Counted from the first letter of the stretch, positions 1 to 5,789 are shown. The stretch: 6,771 nt of DNA from Streptomyces sp. NRRL F-5630 (GCF_000719475.1 NZ_JOGO01000134.1:1-6771); one strand, 5' to 3'. Translations and numbers: made by a program. The notes: generated from the sequence alone by a model not told the origin.

Positions 1-17
1 GCGGTAGGGGGGCGGGC

Positions 18-57
18 GGTACGGGCGCGGGGGAGAGCCGACGGCCTGGCCCGTACC
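18..57 (-). terminator. Candidate hairpin terminator of the XRE/TPR regulator gene
   Basis: GGTACGGGC (18-26) and GCCCGTACC (49-57) are perfect 9-bp complementary arms around a 22-nt loop. The structure lies about 40 nt past the stop codon of the leftward regulator gene. There is no T-tract on either strand, which is common for actinomycete terminators, so the role is inferred from position and pairing only. Confidence 0.4.
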
Positions 58-96
58 CGTCCCGTTCCCGCCGCCCCGCTCCCGCCCCGGGGCCCC

Positions 97-1299
97 TCAA
101 GCCCCGAGCCACGACCCGTACGACAGGAACGAGTCCGGCAGTTGCCGCTTGGCCGCCTCCAGCGCCGCGTACGTCTCCCGGACCGTCGCGTGGTAACGCG
201 CCTGCTGCGGCGCGGCCTTGCGCGCGGCGAGAAGGTGCGTGAAGGCCCCCGAGAGGTCACCCGTCCACACCTGGGCGCGGGCGAGTTCGGCGTAGTGGTG
301 GCTGCGGCGCGAGGCGGGCCAGTCCGCGGGGAAGGTGATCCGTACGCCGTCGCGCGCGGCGCGCCCGTAGTCGTCGAGTTCGGCGGCGACCGAGACGCGG
401 TGCACGGCGACGTTCGTCGGCCCGAAAGAGAGCCAGTGCACGCGGGTCGCCTCACCGGTCCCGTGCGCGATCCGCTCGGCCTCGTCGAGGTGCGCCCCCG
501 CCGCCTCGGCGTCCCGCGCACGCCCCGCCATGACGGCGGAGCCAAGGTGCAACTGCCCTGTCACCACGTCCCGTTCGCGTCCCGGCTCCGCCTGTTCGAG
601 CGTGTCGAGACCGAGCCGCATGAGGCGTTCGCCCGTCCGGTACTGGCCCTCGCGGAGGTAGGTGAGGGCGCGCATGTAGCGGTGCATGGAGCTGACGACG
701 GCGCAGCTCGCCCGCTGCGCGGCCCAGTCCATGCGGGCGAGCGACAGCGCGGCGAGGTCGCCGAAGCCGAGCTTGGAGCTGACGTCGTACGCGGTCCGGT
801 ACGTACGGGCGAGCAGCGACCAGCCCTCCGTCGAGCCGGTACGGTGCGCGAACGTCGTCACCTCCTGCACGAGCGCGGCGACGCGCCCCGCGACCCGCTT
901 GATCTCCCCCGCCCGGACGAGTCCGAGCAACTCCTCCGCCTCGCTGTCCAGTTGCTCGTACGGCCTCGGGTGCACGTCCGGGTCGGCCCCGAGGTCGTAC
1001 ACGTCGAGCGCCTCACGGATCGGCCGGATGAGCACGTCCAGCTCGTCCTGTCGCAACTCCGTGTAGTACGGCTGGCCCGTGATCGCCGCGACATCGACGC
1101 GCAGCGCCCGCGCGATGCACGCCGTGACGTGCGGGGTGAGCGGGATGAGGGCCTTCTCCGTCTTCGTGATGGTCGAGTACGAGAGCCCGGCGAGATCGGC
1201 GAGCGCCTTCTGCGTGAGGTGCCGCTCCTGCCGCAGCCGCTTGATGCGGATACCGGTGGGAGTGCTGAGACGGTCGTCGACGGGCGCGATTTCTTGCAT
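97..1299 (-). CDS. XRE-family HTH transcriptional regulator with C-terminal TPR-like helical domain (400 aa)
   Basis: A DNA-binding regulator is predicted. Residues about 16-74 form a Cro/C1-type HTH, with the segment LTQKALADLAGLSYSTITK (about 28-46) giving helices 2-3. The remaining ~320 residues are Ala/Leu/Arg-rich and helical, with repeated pairs of the kind AALSLARMDWAAQ, YMRALTYLREGQY and SHHYAELARAQVWTG, as in TPR-like ligand- or peptide-sensing domains of Streptomyces regulators of this length. The ATG at 1299 is preceded by GGAG with 6 nt spacing, which supports this start. The gene runs leftward, away from array 1 and separated from it by about 540 bp, so it is probably monocistronic. 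No partner gene is visible to its left inside the window. The HTH assignment is firm. The TPR-like assignment comes from helical periodicity and family resemblance, and the ligand and target genes are unknown. Confidence 0.88.
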   Translation of the reverse strand: MQEIAPVDDRLSTPTGIRIKRLRQERHLTQKALADLAGLSYSTITKTEKALIPLTPHVTACIARALRVDVAAITGQPYYTELRQDELDVLIRPIREALDVYDLGADPDVHPRPYEQLDSEAEELLGLVRAGEIKRVAGRVAALVQEVTTFAHRTGSTEGWSLLARTYRTAYDVSSKLGFGDLAALSLARMDWAAQRASCAVVSSMHRYMRALTYLREGQYRTGERLMRLGLDTLEQAEPGRERDVVTGQLHLGSAVMAGRARDAEAAGAHLDEAERIAHGTGEATRVHWLSFGPTNVAVHRVSVAAELDDYGRAARDGVRITFPADWPASRRSHHYAELARAQVWTGDLSGAFTHLLAARKAAPQQARYHATVRETYAALEAAKRQLPDSFLSYGSWLGA

Positions 1300-1548
1300 G
1301 GGGGGCTCCGGGGGGAGGGGCGGCGCGGCGTGAGCAAGGTAGTGGGGCTCGCCGGCGCGGCGCGCGGGGAGAAGCGTCGTTCACTCTCACGAGGGCGGGT
1401 TTCGGGCGGCGCGGCGGTGGCGTTCGATGGCGAGGGGTGGCGGACCCGCTCCGCCGCGGTCTCCGCCTCGGCCGTACGGCCTTCGGCGGGGGAATACCCG
1501 CTGGGCCGGACGGTACGGGGGCGCGTCCAGGGCTCGCCGAGGCGCGCC

Positions 1549-1569
1549 CGGGGGGCCACCGGCCCCCCG
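1549..1569. other. Perfect 9-bp hairpin with 3-nt loop
   Basis: CGGGGGGCC (1549-1557), loop ACC, GGCCCCCCG (1561-1569): every position pairs. It could act as a terminator or as a structured leader element for transcripts of either strand. No T-run follows. Positions 1564-1572 (CCCCCGTAC) can instead pair with GTACGGGGG at 1513-1521, which would disrupt this hairpin. Confidence 0.45.
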
Positions 1570-1636
1570 TACTCCGGCCACTGCGCCGCCGTGCTCCGCC
1601 GATGCGAGCCGAGCGCCCCCTGTGAGCGGATGCGGG

Positions 1637-1664
1637 GGGCGGGTGCGCGGGGGCGGGTGCGCGG
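1637..1664 (+). repeat. 14-bp tandem duplication, G-rich
   Basis: GGGCGGGTGCGCGG occurs twice back to back (1637-1650 and 1651-1664). Including the flanking Gs, positions 1634-1657 carry four G-runs of at least three bases, with loops C, TGCGC and C, which matches the canonical G-quadruplex pattern on the + strand. Confidence 0.65.
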
Positions 1665-1729
1665 CGGCGCTGGCGGTCGGGGGGGCCGAGCCGGTGGTGG
1701 GCGGCGTGGTCGCGGTGGGTGGCGGACGC

Positions 1730-1735
1730 TAGGCT
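1730..1735 (+). promoter_or_regulatory. Candidate -10 element upstream of array 1
   Basis: TAGGCT is a good match to the Streptomyces housekeeping -10 and lies 114 bp before the first repeat. The 14 bases starting here match a segment starting at 4539, 116 bp before array 2, in 10 positions. A convincing -35 hexamer is not seen. It is a plausible promoter of the pre-crRNA. Confidence 0.4.
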
Positions 1736-1770
1736 ACGGGCGGTCTGCGGGGCCTGTGTCGCACCCTCTT

Positions 1771-1843
1771 GTCCGAAAAGCCGGACATTCCACTTCTTGC
1801 TGCATCGGCACGGCCCCGAAGACAAAAGCGCTGCTCACGCAGT
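1771..1843 (+). promoter_or_regulatory. CRISPR leader of array 1 with conserved GCCGGA / TTCTTG boxes
   Basis: The GCCGGA box starts at 1780, exactly 64 bp before the first repeat, and TTCTTG lies at -50 to -45. The same boxes sit at the same offsets before arrays 2 and 3. The inverted repeat GTCCG-N6-CGGAC (1771-1786) overlaps the first box, and each of the other leaders also has a short dyad there. In the E. coli type I-E system the leader positions the Cas1-Cas2 integrase with the help of IHF, and these boxes are candidates for the equivalent anchor. Confidence 0.7.
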
Positions 1844-2359
1844 CTGCTCCCCGCAGGCGCGGGGATGGTCCCACGAGTAGCCCATCGAGCTGATTGACGC
1901 GGAACTGCTCCCCGCAGGCGCGGGTAGGGTCCCTACCCCCCGCTTCGGCCCGACGAAGAGGTCTGCTGCTCCCCGCAGGCGCGGGGATGGCCCCTAGGGG
2001 CGACCGACAATCGCCAGAGTGAGCACCTGCTCCCCGCAGCGCGGGGATGGCCCTATCCACGGCGCGATCATCGACGAGCTGCACGACTGCTCCCCGCAGG
2101 CGCGGGGATGGCCCCTCCCACCTCCCGCGGGCCCACATGGTGTGGTGCTGCTCCCCGCAGGTGCGGGGATGGTCCCATGCGGACGCGGGTCAGCCCGTCG
2201 TCGGTCATCTGCTCCCCGCAGACTCGGGGGTGGTCCCATCTACGCCTCGATGCGGTACGCCCTCGGCTCCTGCTCCCCGCAGGCGCGGGGATGGTCCCGA
2301 GACGAGTGGCCCCATGTCGGTGCAGCGCCCCTGCTCCCCGCACCAGCGGGGATGCCGCC
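1844..2359 (+). CRISPR. Type I-E CRISPR array 1: 9 repeats, 8 spacers, partly decayed
   Basis: Repeats start at 1844, 1905, 1966, 2027, 2087, 2148, 2209, 2270 and 2331. The consensus is 29 nt: 5' CTGCT, stem CCCCGC/GCGGGG, tetraloop AGGC, 3' ATGGTCCC. All spacers are 32 nt. The stem resembles the E. coli type I-E repeat (CCCCGC/GCGGGG). Several copies are altered. Repeat 2 has two changes that break the stem, repeats 3-5 share GGCCC in place of GGTCC, repeat 4 lacks one base (28 nt), repeat 6 has loop AGGT, repeat 7 carries several substitutions, and repeat 9 is degenerate (loop ACCA, altered 3' end) as expected at the leader-distal end. The leader is on the left, so the + strand is the crRNA-like strand. 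No cas gene is adjacent. Confidence 0.96.
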
Positions 2360-2389
2360 GCCCGTGGCGTAACCGCCCGGTCGGTCATA

Positions 2390-2422
2390 CCTGGGTGTGT
2401 ACGGAATGCGTACGTACCCGGG
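2390..2422 (+). terminator. Hairpin downstream of array 1, stable only in the + strand RNA
   Basis: Positions 2390-2403 pair with 2409-2422 over 14 bp around the 5-nt loop GAATG. Three pairs are G-U wobbles in the + strand RNA (2392/2420, 2397/2415, 2398/2414). In the opposite transcript they would be A-C mismatches. The hairpin therefore favours rightward RNA, the direction of the array, and begins about 30 nt after the last repeat. Confidence 0.5.
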
Positions 2423-2468
2423 CCAGGTGCCAGCCGCGCCGTACTGCGCAAGCTCTGCACAGGCCGCA

Positions 2469-2520
2469 GCCCGAGCACACGCGGACCTGTGCTGTGGGGG
2501 AGGTCCGGTGTGGCTCGGGC
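2469..2520 (-). terminator. Strong 19-bp hairpin, probable terminator of the DUF397/WhiJ-like operon
   Basis: The arms 2469-2476/2513-2520, 2477-2480/2508-2511 and 2482-2488/2501-2507 pair entirely by Watson-Crick, with one bulged G on each side (2481, 2512) and a 12-nt loop. The structure begins 17 nt beyond the DUF397 stop codon on the minus strand. As all pairs are Watson-Crick it could also stop rightward transcription from array 1. There is no T-tract. Confidence 0.55.
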
Positions 2521-2537
2521 GGCGAGTGTGGAGCAGG

Positions 2538-2741
2538 TCAGCCGTGCGCGCTGTCGAGGAATCGGCGCCACGCCGGCGGGCTGAATCCGAGGTGCGGGGA
2601 GGCGGGGACCTTGGAGTCGCGGACGGCGAGGTGGGTCGCGTACGAGGCGACCTCGACGCAATTCGTGTCGTAGTTGGAGTAGGAGGATTTCCGCCACGGA
2701 GGGCTCGCCCGGCCGGTGGTCAACAGAAGCTCAGTGCGCAT
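2538..2741 (-). CDS. DUF397 domain-containing small protein (67 aa)
   Basis: The protein shows the DUF397 signature almost end to end: WRKSSYSN near residue 16, then NCVEVA (about 27-32), VRDSKVP in the middle and F-P-P-AW-F near the C-terminus. Family members are small proteins encoded next to WhiJ-type HTH/DUF5753 regulators in actinomycetes. They are proposed to modulate the partner regulator, and some pairs have been described as toxin-antitoxin-like (Scr1/Scr2 in S. coelicolor). The ATG at 2741 gives an 11-bp overlap with the end of the regulator gene, implying translational coupling. An in-frame TTG at 2759 would add six residues but has poorer context. GGAG lies about 12 nt upstream of the ATG, a rather long spacing. 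The operon order (regulator then DUF397) is the usual one. Confidence 0.9.
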   Translation of the reverse strand: MRTELLLTTGRASPPWRKSSYSNYDTNCVEVASYATHLAVRDSKVPASPHLGFSPPAWRRFLDSAHG

Positions 2742-3588
2742 GACGTAGTGCGTCTCCAATGAGGTCGCGGCTTTCTTCCGGAGGAAGGGCCGCCATGTTG
2801 AGGCGCCGGAAGCGGGCGTTGAATCGCTCGGCGGCTGCGGCCTCTTCGTAGTAGATGGTGCCCTCGCCCTGCTCGGTGAAGGCGATGTCGCCGGTATCCG
2901 CGAAGCGCAGGATCGCGAAAGGCCCGTAGAGAAGCACGTTGGCGGGACTTGTCGCCGGCAACACCTGCAACTCGACGGACGGGAGGGCGGCGGCTTCGTA
3001 GAGGTGCGCCAATTGCTCCCGGTGAACCTCGGTCCCGCCGACTTCGGAACGGAGCACCGTCTCGGAGATCACGCACCAGAAGCGGTAACCCTCCTCCCGG
3101 GTCAGAATGCGCTGACGTTCCTGCTTCAGCTCGGCCTGTTCCGACACTTCCGCGTCCGGCCGCGTCGGTTGAGTCAGCCGTACGACCGCCTCCGTATAGG
3201 CAGCCGTCTGAAGAAGGCCGGGAACGAGGAAGGGCTCGACGGTGAGCATCTCCGTGCTGTCCCACTCGACCGCGATGTATCCCAGGTACTCCGCACGCGC
3301 CTTTTGGGCGTACTGCGCCCACCACCCCTTCTTTCGCGCGTCCTTCGCCAGCTCCTCGATCTCGCGCCGGGTGTCCGGGTCCCGAACGCCGTAAGCGTCG
3401 AGCAGGGTGCGCAGGTCGAGGAGCCGGATACCGGAGCGGGCGTTCTCGATGCGGGTCAGTTTCGACTCGGCGCACGACAGGATCTCGGCCGCGTCCGAGT
3501 GCTTGAGGCCGGCGGCGAGGCGCAACTCCTTCAGCCGTCTCGCCAGGCGCCGTTGGCGCATCGTCGGGACGTTGGTCGAGACCGGCAC
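2731..3588 (-). CDS. WhiJ-like HTH regulator with DUF5753 domain (285 aa)
   Basis: This is an XRE-type DNA-binding regulator of the WhiJ / Scr1-like family, one of many paralogues typical of Streptomyces. Residues about 12-70 form the HTH (RRLARRLKELRLAAGLKHSD, followed by EILSCAESKLTRIEN). Residues about 95-280 match DUF5753, with WWAQYA, YLGYIAVE, the hallmark PFLVPGLLQTAAYTEAV, and later RFWCVISETVLRSEVGG, LQVLPAT and GPFAILRF. I chose the GTG at 3588 because GGAGGT lies 5 nt upstream and the protein then begins just before the conserved RQRRLARRL. A TTG at 3642 would add 18 unconserved residues. It overlaps the DUF397 gene by 11 bp and is divergent from a SpoIIAB-like ATPase, the known whiJ/abaA-type arrangement. 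Autoregulation through the dyad-rich intergenic region is likely but inferred. Confidence 0.92.
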   Translation of the reverse strand: MPVSTNVPTMRQRRLARRLKELRLAAGLKHSDAAEILSCAESKLTRIENARSGIRLLDLRTLLDAYGVRDPDTRREIEELAKDARKKGWWAQYAQKARAEYLGYIAVEWDSTEMLTVEPFLVPGLLQTAAYTEAVVRLTQPTRPDAEVSEQAELKQERQRILTREEGYRFWCVISETVLRSEVGGTEVHREQLAHLYEAAALPSVELQVLPATSPANVLLYGPFAILRFADTGDIAFTEQGEGTIYYEEAAAAERFNARFRRLNMAALPPEESRDLIGDALRHAH

Positions 3589-3648
3589 GGGGCACCTCCA
3601 CAGAGCGGTCACCAGTGTGGGCGAAGCGGCGCGAGCAGGCAATCCACT

Positions 3649-3722
3649 GAGATAGCGACTCGCTGGATCGAGTGATGGCTCATTTCATCAAGGTAGTGAG
3701 TCGCTACCTTGCGTGCTATCTC
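3649..3722. promoter_or_regulatory. Dyad-rich operator region between divergent genes
   Basis: Nested symmetry lies between the two divergent starts. AAGGTAG-N7-CTACCTT spans 3690-3710. An outer pair GAGATAGC (3649-3656) and GCTATCTC (3715-3722) encloses the region. A related 12-mer TAGCGACTC(G/A)CT occurs on the + strand at 3653-3664 and on the minus strand at 3695-3706. ACTCG-N6-CGAGT lies at 3658-3673. This is the expected place for the WhiJ-like regulator to control both transcription units. Promoter hexamers cannot be assigned confidently. Confidence 0.6.
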
Positions 3723-3774
3723 TGGACCTTCCACTCAACTCCCGCTTGCGAGCAGGAGAGATGCGAGGTGTCGC

Positions 3775-4242
3775 GTGAACGGGTCCACCAGTGGCGCTAC
3801 GGCGCGGGTCTGCCTGCCCCGTAGACGTACCAGCGTGCGCAAGGCGCGGGATTTCGCCCGGAAGACGGCGAGGGTGTGGGGGTGTTGCGAACTCGCGGAC
3901 TCGCTCGTGCTCATCGTCTCGGAGCTGGTCACCAACGCGGTCGTGCACGCGCGTTGCGGCGCGGGACGGCAGGTGGCGCTCACGCTCGTACGGGGGGAGG
4001 GGGCCGTGCGGGTCGAGGTGCGGGACAGCGGGCGCGGCGGGCCGGCGCCGCGCGGGGCCGTGGCGTTCACCGAGGAGAGCGGGCGCGGACTCGCTGTCGT
4101 GGACGCGATGGCGGCGGACTGGGGGGTGCGGGACGAGGTCGTGGGCAAAACGGTGTGGGCGTTGCTCACCCTGGAGCCGGACGAGTCGAACGTATCCGCC
4201 CACGGGCAGGAGGTGGCCGGCCGTGCGACCCCTCGCGCGTGA
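3775..4242 (+). CDS. SpoIIAB/RsbW-like ATP-binding protein, putative anti-sigma factor kinase (155 aa)
   Basis: This is a single GHKL (HATPase_c) domain, the type found in anti-sigma factors and serine kinases. The N box ELVTNAVVHA (residues 50-59) contains the Mg-binding Asn54. The G1 box is VRDSGRGG (82-89), with Asp84 contacting adenine. The G2 box is ESGRGLAVVDAMAADWGV (101-118), and GKTVWALL (124-131) supplies the final conserved Thr. The length is normal for stand-alone actinomycete members. The GTG at 3775 is preceded by GAGGTG with 4 nt spacing and puts LPRR-SVRKARDFAR, the usual family opening, near the N-terminus. A TTG at 3709 would add 22 residues inside the operator dyad and is unlikely. 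It is divergent from the WhiJ-like/DUF397 pair, matching abaA/whiJ-type clusters that include a SpoIIAB-like gene. The cognate sigma factor or antagonist is not visible. Confidence 0.88.
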   Translation: MNGSTSGATARVCLPRRRTSVRKARDFARKTARVWGCCELADSLVLIVSELVTNAVVHARCGAGRQVALTLVRGEGAVRVEVRDSGRGGPAPRGAVAFTEESGRGLAVVDAMAADWGVRDEVVGKTVWALLTLEPDESNVSAHGQEVAGRATPRA

Positions 4243-4492
4243 CGCGGAACGGCTGCTGTACGAGGACACGGCCGTCCCGGGCGTGCGTACCCGCTCCTGG
4301 TGCCTGATGTGTGGCGCGTACTCGCCGGAGGAGGTGAACGGCGACTCGGTACGGACGTGGTGCCTGGAGCACAACCGGGTGACCGCGCACGGAAGTTACC
4401 GGCTGGCGGAGACGCGATACCTGGTGGTGGAAAAGAGGGAGGCCCCGGGTGGGTGCCGCTGTGGGGGCATGGAGGGGGCGCGGCAGGATTGA
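4223..4492 (+). CDS. Small Cys/His-rich protein, DUF7848-like (89 aa)
   Basis: The function is unknown. The central part carries CxxC (Cys27, Cys30), then W-C-L-E-H (Cys47, His50) and His56, followed by RYLVVEK. This spacing resembles small Streptomyces proteins assigned to DUF7848, in which a CxxC and a WxxxH segment suggest a zinc-binding fold. An additional C-terminal CRC (Cys78, Cys80) is present. The GTG at 4223 has AGGAGG at 4208-4213 with 9 nt spacing, and the frame overlaps the 3' end of the ATPase gene by 20 bp in another frame, so the two are probably co-translated. The C-terminal tail (GGMEGARQD) looks unstructured. The DUF assignment is by pattern memory and is less certain than the coding call. 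Confidence 0.7.
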   Translation: MRPLARDAERLLYEDTAVPGVRTRSWCLMCGAYSPEEVNGDSVRTWCLEHNRVTAHGSYRLAETRYLVVEKREAPGGCRCGGMEGARQD

Positions 4493-4538
4493 GGGGGGCG
4501 GTCGGTTCCGAGGCATAGGCGACCCTGCGAGAGCGGGC

Positions 4539-4544
4539 TACGCT
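4539..4544 (+). promoter_or_regulatory. Candidate -10 element upstream of array 2
   Basis: TACGCT lies 116 bp before the first repeat of array 2. The 14-base segment from here matches that at 1730 (upstream of array 1) in 10 positions (TA-GCT-CGG--GG in common). No clear -35 is visible. It is a candidate pre-crRNA promoter. Confidence 0.35.
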
Positions 4545-4583
4545 GCGGAGGGTGGTCGGACGAGGTGCTTTGCCCTCTAGTGT

Positions 4584-4654
4584 CGGCAATGCCGGATCAT
4601 GCGCTTCTTGGGGAAACGGCCCTGTCTGAAGGGAAAGATGGCTGGTCAAGCAGA
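4584..4654 (+). promoter_or_regulatory. CRISPR leader of array 2 with conserved GCCGGA / TTCTTG boxes
   Basis: GCCGGA starts at 4591, 64 bp before the first repeat, and TTCTTG sits at -50 to -45, as in array 1. The dyad CGGCA-A-TGCCG (4584-4594) overlaps the box. The stretch is less GC-rich than its surroundings and includes A-rich positions at about -22 to -18, a typical leader character. Confidence 0.7.
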
Positions 4655-4925
4655 CTGCTCCCCGCGTGCGCGGGGATGGTCCCCACGCTGGCCCGCGAGC
4701 TGCATGAGGAGACCGCTGCTCCCCGCGTGCGCGGGGATGGTCCCAGGCCCTCAATGTCGGGCGGCGCCTCGGGGCTCTGCTCCCCGCGTGCGCGGGGATG
4801 GTCCCTCCGCCGTACGGGCGTCACCGAAGAACGACGCCTGCTCCCCGCGTGCGCGGGGATGGTCCCCATGCGCAGCCAGCTTGTACGGCCAGTACCTTGT
4901 TCCCTGTACGCGCGGGGGTGGCTTC
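4655..4925 (+). CRISPR. Type I-E CRISPR array 2: 4 identical repeats plus a degenerate terminal repeat
   Basis: Repeats start at 4655, 4716, 4777 and 4838 and are identical over 29 nt: CTGCT, stem CCCCGC/GCGGGG, tetraloop GTGC, 3' ATGGTCCC. The first three spacers are 32 nt. A degenerate fifth repeat occupies about 4897-4925 after a 30-nt spacer and keeps only part of the pattern, with the left stem arm lost, marking the leader-distal end on the right. Four intact repeats with no internal decay suggest a short, still maintained array. It lies 162 bp after the small Cys/His gene and about 60 bp before the GntR gene, all in the same direction. Confidence 0.96.
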
Positions 4926-4971
4926 GCCTCGCTCCGCCCTCCGCCCGGCGTCGCCTTCCGCGGCCCCCCGC

Positions 4972-4985
4972 TATGCTCCCCCGCA
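4972..4985 (+). promoter_or_regulatory. -10 element placing transcription start at the GntR ATG (leaderless)
   Basis: TATGCT (4972-4977) is a good -10 match, and the A of the ATG at 4985 lies 8 nt beyond its last base, a normal distance for a transcription start. No Shine-Dalgarno sequence precedes the ATG; the upstream bases are C-rich. The -35 region is weak. Leaderless mRNAs are common in Streptomyces. Confidence 0.5.
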
Positions 4986-5746
4986 TGTCCACCACCCCCG
5001 CCCCCGAGCCCGCCCGCCGTGGCCTTCTCACCGAGCGCATCGCCCGTGAGCTGGAGCACGGTATTCGGACGGGGGAGTACGCGCCCGGGGACAAGCTGCC
5101 CTCCGAGCGGGAGCTTTCGGTGCGGTTCGGCGCGAGCCGGAACGTCGTGCGGGAAGTGTTGCGGCGCCTGGAGGCGCAGCAGCTCATCGAAGTGGCAGCG
5201 GGGCGCGGGTCCTTCGTACGGGAGCAGACGTCCGCACAGGCGCGAGGGTACGACGCGCTGTACCGGGCCGGGCGTCCCACCGTGCGGCAGCTCATCGAGG
5301 CGCGGCTCCCTCTGGAGACGGAGATGGTCCGCCTTGCTACGGAGCGCGCGACGGACGAGGACCTCGGGGTGATGCGGGCTGCCGTCGTCGCCCTGGAGTC
5401 CGCCGACGAGCCGGTGAGCAAGGCGCGGGCGGACCTGGAGTTCCACGAGGCCATCGCGGTCGCGGCCGGGAACCCCGTGCTGCGGATCATGCTCTCGTCC
5501 ATCAGCGGGATGATGTTCGAGATGATGCTGCGGTCCAACTCCGACCCGAGCATCGCCGAGCCGGGCGTGCCGCACCATCCCGAGATCTTCGAGGCCATAG
5601 AGCGACGGGACCCGCCCCTGGCCGCCGAGCGAATGCGCGCGCACTTGCGCCTGGGCCTGCGGACGTACGGCCGGGACCTCGATGTGCAGGTAGACGTGAT
5701 GGCGAAGCAGCACATCGAGATGCTGCTGGGGGAGCGGAGGAGGTGA
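4985..5746 (+). CDS. GntR-family transcriptional regulator, FadR/FCD subfamily (253 aa)
   Basis: This is a metabolite-responsive DNA-binding regulator. Residues about 13-78 form the GntR winged helix (ELEHGIRTGEYAPGDKLPSE, then LSVRFGASRNVVREVLRRLE and the wing GRGSFV). Residues about 98-235 form the FCD effector domain, with the metal-ligand pattern Asp150 and His154 (DLEFHEAI), a His at 197 or 198 (HHPEIFEAI) and His220 (RMRAHL). Length and domain order are normal for the family. The ATG at 4985 starts the protein 12 residues before the HTH. The frame stays open leftward through array 2, but that part is repeat-derived and not protein. The gene sits between arrays 2 and 3 in the same direction. 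Its target is unknown. A FadR-type palindrome at 6735-6749 is the best operator candidate in view. Effectors in this subfamily are usually small organic acids or sugar acids. Confidence 0.93.
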   Translation: MSTTPAPEPARRGLLTERIARELEHGIRTGEYAPGDKLPSERELSVRFGASRNVVREVLRRLEAQQLIEVAAGRGSFVREQTSAQARGYDALYRAGRPTVRQLIEARLPLETEMVRLATERATDEDLGVMRAAVVALESADEPVSKARADLEFHEAIAVAAGNPVLRIMLSSISGMMFEMMLRSNSDPSIAEPGVPHHPEIFEAIERRDPPLAAERMRAHLRLGLRTYGRDLDVQVDVMAKQHIEMLLGERRR

Positions 5747-5789
5747 GGGGTGACGTGCGAGGTGATGCCCTGCCCTGTATGCCTTCTAT

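Larger units (their letters stand above)
1300..1729. other. Long non-coding stretch with hairpins and G-rich motif
   Basis: I see no credible gene here. The open frames on both strands are low-complexity Arg/Gly/Pro translations with no start context or family signature. The stretch holds the upstream region of the leftward regulator gene, a perfect 9-bp hairpin at 1549-1569 with a competing partner at 1513-1521, and a 14-bp tandem duplication with a G-quadruplex-type pattern at 1634-1664. Confidence 0.6.

Noticed and set aside
1335..1344. CAAGGTAGTG upstream of the XRE/TPR gene, identical to 3689-3698 in the WhiJ-like operator
   Set aside because: A single 10-base match between two places in a window of this size is expected by chance, and it lacks the dyad partner seen at 3704-3710.
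142..1893. 583-codon open frame on the + strand
   Set aside because: It is antisense to the well-supported XRE/TPR gene, of Arg/Gly-rich composition, and runs into array 1.
2538..3588. Calling the DUF397/WhiJ-like pair a toxin-antitoxin system outright
   Set aside because: Some pairs have been described as toxin-antitoxin-like, but most paralogues are studied as developmental or antibiotic regulators; sequence alone cannot decide.
3761..3778. Five-codon mini-ORF whose stop overlaps the GTG of the ATPase gene, preceded by AGGAG
   Set aside because: The spacing from AGGAG to its ATG is only 2 nt, too short for efficient initiation; probably coincidence.
4565..4984. N-terminal extension of the GntR frame by 140 codons
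   Set aside because: The extension translates array 2; the HTH begins 12 residues after the ATG at 4985, where family members start.
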